The notes under the pieces were generated by a model. That model worked only from the letters and a program-made list of their open reading frames with translations. It searched no databases and had not been told where the DNA came from. From Asanoa ferruginea (lineage in GTDB: Bacteria; Actinomycetota; Actinomycetes; Mycobacteriales; Micromonosporaceae): 64,000 nt of DNA. Made by a program: the position numbers and the translations under genes. Position 1 is the stretch's first letter, and every line of letters starts with the position of its first letter. The stretch covers positions 3,100,001-3,164,000 of the forward strand of contig NZ_QUMQ01000001.1 of NCBI RefSeq assembly GCF_003387075.1. The letters run 5' to 3'. This document shows, piece by piece, positions 55,604 through 64,000 of this stretch.

Positions 55604-56851
55604 TCAGTTCTCGTAGCAGTCGTCGCGTTCCTCCTCCTCGACCAACTCGCGGTAGTGCCGGTTGCGGCCGCGCAGCACGACGGTCGCGACGGCTGCCGCG
55701 AGCACCGAGCCGACCAGGATGCCGAGCTTGGCCGTGGCGTCCCGGTCGCTACCCGGGCCAAACGCGAGTTCGCCGATCAGCAACGCGACGGTGAAGCCGA
55801 CCCCGGCGAGCACGGCCAGCCCGAGCACGTCCCACCAGGAAAGGCCCTTGGCGAGTTCGGCCCGGGTGAACCGCTGCACCAGCCAGGTCGAGCCGAGCAC
55901 CCCGACGGTCTTGCCGACCAGCAACCCGGCCACGATCCCGATCAGCACCGGGTCGCCGAAGCCGCCTGCGCCGGACACGGTGACGCCGGCCGCGAAGAAG
56001 GCGAAGACCGGCACGGCAAGACCGGCGGAGAGCGGCCGCCAGCGATGCTCGAAATGCTCGGCCAGCCCGGGCCCCTCGCCCGGGCTACGACGCCGCACCG
56101 GCACGGTGAAGGCGAGCAGCACGCCGGCGACGGTCGCGTGCACGCCGGACGCGTGCACCAGCCCCCAGGTGACCAGGGCGAGGGGGAGCAGCAGCCACCA
56201 GTGCCGCACCCGTTTCTGCACCAGCAGGCCGAAAAGCGCGAGCGGGATCAGCGCGAGCAGCAGCGGCACCGGGTGCAGGCTCGTCGTGTAGAAGGCGGCG
56301 ATGATGGTGATCGCCAGCAGGTCGTCGACGACGGCCAGGGTGAGCAGGAAGGTGCGCAGCGCGGCCGGCAGGTGGGTGTTGATGAGACCCAACACGGCCA
56401 GCGCGAAGGCGATGTCGGTCGCGGTCGGTATCGCCCAGCCCCGCGGCGCGCCGCCGCTCGTCGTCGCGTTGATGGCGACGTAGATGACCGCTGGCATGGC
56501 CATCCCGCCGATCGCGGCCGCGACGGGCAACGCCGCGCGCCGCGGGTCGCGCAGGTCACCGGCGACGAACTCGCGCTTGAGTTCGAGCCCGGCGACGAAG
56601 AAGAAGATGGCCAGCAGCCCATCGGCGGCCCATTCGGCGACGGTGAGGTCAAGGTGCAGCGCGGCGGGGCCGAACTGGAAGTCGGAGACCGTCTCGTAGG
56701 TGCCGGACCAGGGCGTGTTGGCCCAGATCAGTGCCGCGACGGCGGCACCGACGAGAAGCAGGCCGCCGGTGGTCTCGGTGCGCAGAATCGCGGCGATGCG
56801 GCTGGTCTCGACGAGGCTGCCGCGCCCGAAGAGCCGGATCTTCTCCGCCAC
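55604..56851 (-). CDS. nhaA: Na+/H+ antiporter NhaA
   Basis: 415 residues with 11-12 membrane helices. NhaA motifs include [39 protein letters not shown] and the essential Asp pair in [17 protein letters not shown]. It exchanges protons for sodium in pH and salt homeostasis. The GTG start at 56851 follows GGAGGAA by 7 nt. It ends 4 nt from the convergent ThrRS-like gene. Confidence 0.95.
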   Translation of the reverse strand: MAEKIRLFGRGSLVETSRIAAILRTETTGGLLLVGAAVAALIWANTPWSGTYETVSDFQFGPAALHLDLTVAEWAADGLLAIFFFVAGLELKREFVAGDLRDPRRAALPVAAAIGGMAMPAVIYVAINATTSGGAPRGWAIPTATDIAFALAVLGLINTHLPAALRTFLLTLAVVDDLLAITIIAAFYTTSLHPVPLLLALIPLALFGLLVQKRVRHWWLLLPLALVTWGLVHASGVHATVAGVLLAFTVPVRRRSPGEGPGLAEHFEHRWRPLSAGLAVPVFAFFAAGVTVSGAGGFGDPVLIGIVAGLLVGKTVGVLGSTWLVQRFTRAELAKGLSWWDVLGLAVLAGVGFTVALLIGELAFGPGSDRDATAKLGILVGSVLAAAVATVVLRGRNRHYRELVEEEERDDCYEN

Positions 56852-56969
56852 GGATGCGTTCCTCCGGAAGGGTCGGCAAACGGATCGCCGACCAGCCTTC
56901 CCGGCACACCCTGTTCGTCACCTTACCGGCGATTGCCAGCGGTTTCGGGGCTGTCGGAGCGGAGGCTTT

Positions 56970-57171
56970 GCTCTGCTCACACATACGCACCTCCCTGGCG
57001 GCGGGCAGGTGCGTGGATGTGAGCAGAGCCGAGAGGCCTTGCTCTGTTCACGCATACGCACCTCCCTGGCGGTGGCCAGGTGCGTGGGTGTGAGCAGAGC
57101 AAAGCCTTGCTCTGCACCCCTGTAGGCACCACCTCGGCGGGCCGGTGGCGTCCAGAGGGGTGCAGAGCAAG
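56970..57171. repeat. Tandem array of three long imperfect palindromes
   Basis: Palindrome 1 spans 56970-57029 and palindrome 2 spans 57039-57102. They share the arm GCTCTG(C/T)TCAC.CATACGCACCT and the loop region CCCTGGCGG. Palindrome 3 (57106-57171) has perfect 16-bp outer arms (CTTGCTCTGCACCCCT and its complement) and a different interior with CCACC/GGTGG. All three share TTGCTCTG outer ends. They fill the gap between the nhaA start and the doxX stop (56852-57177), which contains no gene. Confidence 0.85.
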
Positions 57172-57177
57172 TGGAGA

Positions 57178-57624
57178 TCAACCCGCGAAGGCAACCGCCA
57201 CCGCCAGGCCGACCCAGAGGACCTGGAGGATGCTGCGCCGTCCGATCGGTTCGACCGGCCGCCCGCCGAGCGACAACTTGCGCCGCGCCGCCGAGACGTT
57301 GGCCGGGAACATCGCGATCATCAGCAGGGCGAGGGCACCGGCGGCCAGCCGGGAGGTCACCGGGATCAGCAGCCCGACCGCCCCGGCCAGTTCGAGCAGC
57401 CCGGTGACGGTGACCAGCAACTCGGGCCGCGGCAGGCGCGGCGGGACCATCGCGATCATGCCGGCCCGCATTCGCGGTGCGAAGTGGGCCAGGCCGGTGA
57501 CCACGAACATGAGGGCCAGGCCGACCCGCAGCGCGGGGTGCCAGCCGTCGAGGGCGTCGACGCCGGCCAAGCCGGCCACGCGGGCGAGGACGAAACCGAT
57601 GATCAGGAACACCAGGGGTGCCAT
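57178..57624 (-). CDS. DoxX-family membrane protein
   Basis: 148 residues with four membrane helices. DoxX-like blocks are ALRVGLALMFVVTGLAHFAPRM and VTGLLELAGAVGLLIPVTSRLAA. The ATG at 57624 is preferred because AAGGAG lies 6 nt upstream; an ATG at 57639 overlaps that SD. On its strand TTGCCA and TAACTT, 17 nt apart, form a good promoter lying within the shared operator. It is divergent from the tetR gene, which probably represses it. Confidence 0.85.
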   Translation of the reverse strand: MAPLVFLIIGFVLARVAGLAGVDALDGWHPALRVGLALMFVVTGLAHFAPRMRAGMIAMVPPRLPRPELLVTVTGLLELAGAVGLLIPVTSRLAAGALALLMIAMFPANVSAARRKLSLGGRPVEPIGRRSILQVLWVGLAVAVAFAG

Positions 57625-57650
57625 GCCGAACTCCTTCATCTTGTCGGTGT

Positions 57651-57683
57651 CAAGTTAACAGCAGAACTTGTCACTGGCAAGTT
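57651..57683. promoter_or_regulatory. Shared operator of doxX and tetR
   Basis: CAAGTT (57651-57656), AACTTG (57665-57670) and CAAGTT (57678-57683) form two overlapping inverted repeats with 8- and 7-nt spacers. They overlap the doxX promoter (TTGCCA/TAACTT on the minus strand) and the tetR -10-like TAGAGT. This is typical for TetR control of a divergent pair. Confidence 0.7.
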
Positions 57684-57711
57684 AGAGTGGTGGCATGAGA
57701 AAGTGGCGCGC

Positions 57712-58284
57712 ATGACACGGCCCTACCACCACGGCGACCTACGGCGGACCCTGCTGGCAGCGGCGGCGGAAGCGATCACGGAGCACGGCCCGGCCGCGCT
57801 GAGCCTGCGCGACCTGGCTCGCCGGGCCGGCGTCTCGCACGCCGCCCCGGCACACCACTTCGGCGACAAGGCGGGCCTGCTCACCGCGCTCGCCGCCGAG
57901 GGCTTCACGCTGCTCGCCGACGAGCTCGACCGCACCCGCGCGGCCGGTGGCGGCGTGATCGACGCGGGGGTCGGCTATGTGCGGTTCGCGGTCGCCAACC
58001 GGGCGCACTTCGCCGTGATGTTCCAGCCCGAGCTGCTCAACCACCACGATCCCGAGCTGATCGCGGCGCAGAGCCGGGCCTCGGGGGCGCTGGGTGCCGC
58101 GGTCGCCACCGTGCGGGACGCCGAGCGGCGCGGCGCCGACGCCCGGACCGCCGGCCTCTCCGCCTGGTCGATCGTGCACGGCTTCGCGACGCTGTGGCTG
58201 AGCGGCGCCCTGCCGGGCGACCTCGGCGCCGACCCAGAGGAGGCGGCCCGCCAGGTGATCAGACCGCTCTTCGCGCGCGGCTGA
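57712..58284 (+). CDS. TetR-family transcriptional regulator
   Basis: 190 residues. The N-terminal HTH is HGDLRRTLLAAAAEAITEHGPAALSLRDLARRAGVSHAAPAHHFGDKAGLLTALA; the C-terminal ligand domain is of the TetR_C_33/WHG-like type. The ATG at 57712 overlaps the stop of a 6-codon frame, MRKWRA (57695-57715), whose ATG lies 6 nt after TAGAGT. This suggests a leaderless mini-cistron coupled to tetR. A GTG at 57703 is also possible. Confidence 0.9.
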   Translation: MTRPYHHGDLRRTLLAAAAEAITEHGPAALSLRDLARRAGVSHAAPAHHFGDKAGLLTALAAEGFTLLADELDRTRAAGGGVIDAGVGYVRFAVANRAHFAVMFQPELLNHHDPELIAAQSRASGALGAAVATVRDAERRGADARTAGLSAWSIVHGFATLWLSGALPGDLGADPEEAARQVIRPLFARG

Positions 58285-58356
58285 CAGCAGCCGGCCGCTC
58301 ACCAGCAGCCAGCCGCTCACCAGCAGCCAGCCGCCGACCAGCAGCCAGCCGCTGGC
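58285..58356. repeat. Four tandem 18-bp repeats
   Basis: Four units of CAGCAGCC(A/G)GCCGCTCAC type begin at 58285, 58303, 58321 and 58339; the last two have drifted. They lie in the short gap between the convergent tetR and guaB1 stops. They are probably a non-coding minisatellite; no hairpin or T-run makes a terminator obvious. Confidence 0.85.
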
Positions 58357-58371
58357 CAGCCCGGGACCGAG

Positions 58372-61610
<3,239 letters not shown>

Positions 61611-61680
61611 ATTCGGGAGTGTATCGGCGCGGATGATCAACTTACCCATTAGTAGCTGTGGGATGTGCAACGCTTGGCCC

Positions 61681-62298
61681 GTGTCGGCAACCCGGATGAT
61701 GATCCTCGGCGCGGTGCGGTTGATGCAGCCCGTGCACGGCTACGACGTACGCCGTGAGCTGCTCAGTTGGGGTGCTGACAAGTGGGCCAACGTGCAACCT
61801 GGATCGATCTATCACGGGTTGCGCAAGCTCACCGAAGAGGAGATGTTGCGTGCGGTCGGCACCGACCAGGTCGGTGGGCGGCCGGCCCGCACGTCCTATG
61901 AGATAACGGCCAAGGGCGAAGCCGAATTCGAGACCCTGTTGCGCGATCAGTGGTGGAATGTCGCGCTTCCGACGGACCCGTTCTTCGCGGCCTTCTCCTT
62001 CGTGGATGCCCTGCCGCGCGAGGAGGCGTCGGCGGCGCTGCGCAACCGGGCCAGGGTGCTGCGGGCGACGGTCGACGGCCTGCGCGCGTCGCTCGAGTCG
62101 CGCTGGATCAGTGAGCTGAAGCCGACCCACGTGGCCTGGATGTTCGAGTTGAGCATCATCCGCTCGGAGGGGGAGATCGACTGGTGTGAGCGCATCGCCG
62201 ACCTGATCGATTCAGGAGTGTCGTACCTCCCGGATAGCCTCCGCGAGTCTCCCGAGTTCCGCGACTATCTCGACGGATCAAGCAATATTCAACGTTGA
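61681..62298 (+). CDS. PadR-family transcriptional regulator
   Basis: 205 residues. PadR N-terminal winged helix: [51 protein letters not shown] long C-terminal helical domain (group 1) follows. GTG at 61681 is chosen by the family N-terminus (MSATR..MILG); an ATG at 61663 is possible. It lies 59 nt upstream of a DrrAB-type exporter on the same strand and probably controls it. Confidence 0.9.
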   Translation: MSATRMMILGAVRLMQPVHGYDVRRELLSWGADKWANVQPGSIYHGLRKLTEEEMLRAVGTDQVGGRPARTSYEITAKGEAEFETLLRDQWWNVALPTDPFFAAFSFVDALPREEASAALRNRARVLRATVDGLRASLESRWISELKPTHVAWMFELSIIRSEGEIDWCERIADLIDSGVSYLPDSLRESPEFRDYLDGSSNIQR

Positions 62299-62324
62299 CC
62301 ATTCGAGTTATATCGCGTTAAGGT

Positions 62325-62349
62325 CCCGGGTGACACACGTCGACCCGGG
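62325..62349. promoter_or_regulatory. Inverted repeat overlapping the ABC exporter ribosome-binding site
   Basis: CCCGGGT-N11-ACCCGGG is a perfect 7-bp inverted repeat whose right arm runs into the GGGGGTGG Shine-Dalgarno of the gene starting at 62358. Upstream, TTGACC and TTAAGG 17 nt apart could be the promoter. It could be a PadR operator or an RNA hairpin masking the SD. Confidence 0.5.
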
Positions 62350-62357
62350 GGTGGTTC

Positions 62358-63320
<963 letters not shown>

Positions 63321-63322
63321 CG

Positions 63323-64000
63323 ATGAAGTTCCTCCGAGACTGCTGGTTGATCTTCCAGCGGCAGATCCAGCTCCTGCTCCGCAACCCGATCTGGGTCTTC
63401 GTCGGCGTCTTCCAGCCGGTGATGTACCTGTTGTTGTTCGCGCCCCTGCTCAAGCCCGCGCTGTCCCCGCTCGGCGTGACCACCGACGCCGAGGCCTACC
63501 GGGTCTTCGTGCCCGGCCTGCTGGTGCTGCTGGCCATCTTCGGCGGCCTGTTCCAGGGCTTCGGCCTGATCGCCGAGCTGCGCGCCGGCGTGATCGAGCG
63601 GTCCCGGGTCACCCCGGTGAGCCGGTTCGCGTTGCTGCTCGGCCGTTCCCTGCGCGACGTGGTCTCGCTGATCGCCCAGGCCGGCATCATCACGCTGCTC
63701 GCGCTCTTCTTCGACTTGCGGGTGTTCATCGGCGACCTCTTGCTGGCCTACCTGATGCTGGCACTGATCGCGCTGATGACCTCGGCGGTGTCCTACGGCG
63801 TGGCCCTGGCGGTGAAGAGCGAAGACGCGCTGGCGCCGCTGATGAACACGGTGGCCCAGCCGGTCCTGCTGCTCTCCGGCATCCTGCTGCCGCTTCAGTT
63901 CGCGCCGGGCTGGCTCGAAGACGTCGCCAAGTGGAACCCGTTCTCCTGGGCGGTCGACGGCACCCGCGCCCTGTTCGCGGGCGACGTCGGCAACGACAAG
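63323..64000 (+). CDS. ABC-2 exporter permease (DrrB-like), cut by the window end
   Basis: The first 226 codons are present and no stop is reached. Membrane segments of the ABC-2 type are clear (VFVGVFQPVMYLLLFAPLL, GLLVLLAIFGGLFQGFGLIAELRAGVIERSRVTPVSR, and PVLLLSGILLPLQFAPGWLEDVAKWNPFSWAVDGTRALFAG). The last is the conserved C-terminal block, so only ~25-40 residues are probably missing. The ATG is 2 nt after the ATPase stop. Confidence 0.93.
   Translation, partial: MKFLRDCWLIFQRQIQLLLRNPIWVFVGVFQPVMYLLLFAPLLKPALSPLGVTTDAEAYRVFVPGLLVLLAIFGGLFQGFGLIAELRAGVIERSRVTPVSRFALLLGRSLRDVVSLIAQAGIITLLALFFDLRVFIGDLLLAYLMLALIALMTSAVSYGVALAVKSEDALAPLMNTVAQPVLLLSGILLPLQFAPGWLEDVAKWNPFSWAVDGTRALFAGDVGNDK

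Noticed and set aside
56970-57171. CRISPR array or tRNA cluster
   Set aside because: Each unit is one long palindrome; there are no spacers of constant length and no cloverleaf with a CCA-type acceptor layout.

Overview
This is a very high-GC window with actinobacterial gene content. The conservon-type kinase operon, mycobacterial-like gene neighbourhoods (upp, phosphosugar mutase, M20 amidase, lpdA), a GuaB1-type enzyme and many leaderless starts (a TANNNT -10 box 6-8 nt before the start codon) point to a filamentous actinomycete, most probably Micromonosporaceae. The genus cannot be fixed from the sequence alone. No rRNA, tRNA, CRISPR array or intact insertion sequence was seen.

Layout. 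1-5.6 kb: a conservon (sensor kinase, roadblock protein, DUF742 protein, small GTPase) closed by a strong terminator. 5.7-11.3 kb: a branched-chain amino-acid-type lipoprotein receptor, a giant low-complexity protein with an IS110-transposase-like N-terminus, and an acidic protein. The giant protein ends in the same tail motifs as the conservon kinase. 11.4-12.6 kb: a PadR regulator and a permease-prefix membrane protein. 12.6-19.7 kb: cydABDC (cytochrome bd and its thiol exporter) preceded by a BlaI/BlaR1-type pair, with BlaI-like half-sites in front of both cydA and blaI.

20.4-29.1 kb is the most unusual region: an apparent four-gene cassette. It encodes a 1,863-residue HTH / degenerate calcineurin-like phosphoesterase / NACHT NTPase / pentapeptide / WD40 protein, a cupin-like protein, a SAM methyltransferase, and a TIR protein. 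The TIR protein carries a second copy of the same degenerate phosphoesterase domain. It looks like a STAND-type immune or cell-fate switch in which sensor and effector share a matched, probably non-catalytic domain.

29.2-49.6 kb is mainly housekeeping. It holds a split ALDH16-like aldehyde dehydrogenase pair with deoC, upp, a GOLPH3-like protein, a membrane glycosyltransferase-like protein, a phosphosugar mutase, a Ser/Thr kinase, an acyl-CoA mutase, an M20 amidohydrolase, a DUF4349 lipoprotein, a metallo-hydrolase, a tandem GNAT, GGCT, LpdA and DedA. 49.9-53.2 kb: the ATP-grasp / alpha-E / transglutaminase operon of a predicted peptide-modification system. 54.2-55.6 kb: a short ThrRS paralogue preceded by an apparent leaderless 17-codon leader peptide with three consecutive Thr codons, an attenuation candidate. 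55.6-64 kb: nhaA, an array of three long palindromes, doxX/tetR with shared operators, guaB1, a biotin carboxylase/BCCP subunit, a PadR regulator and a DrrAB-type ABC exporter cut by the window end.
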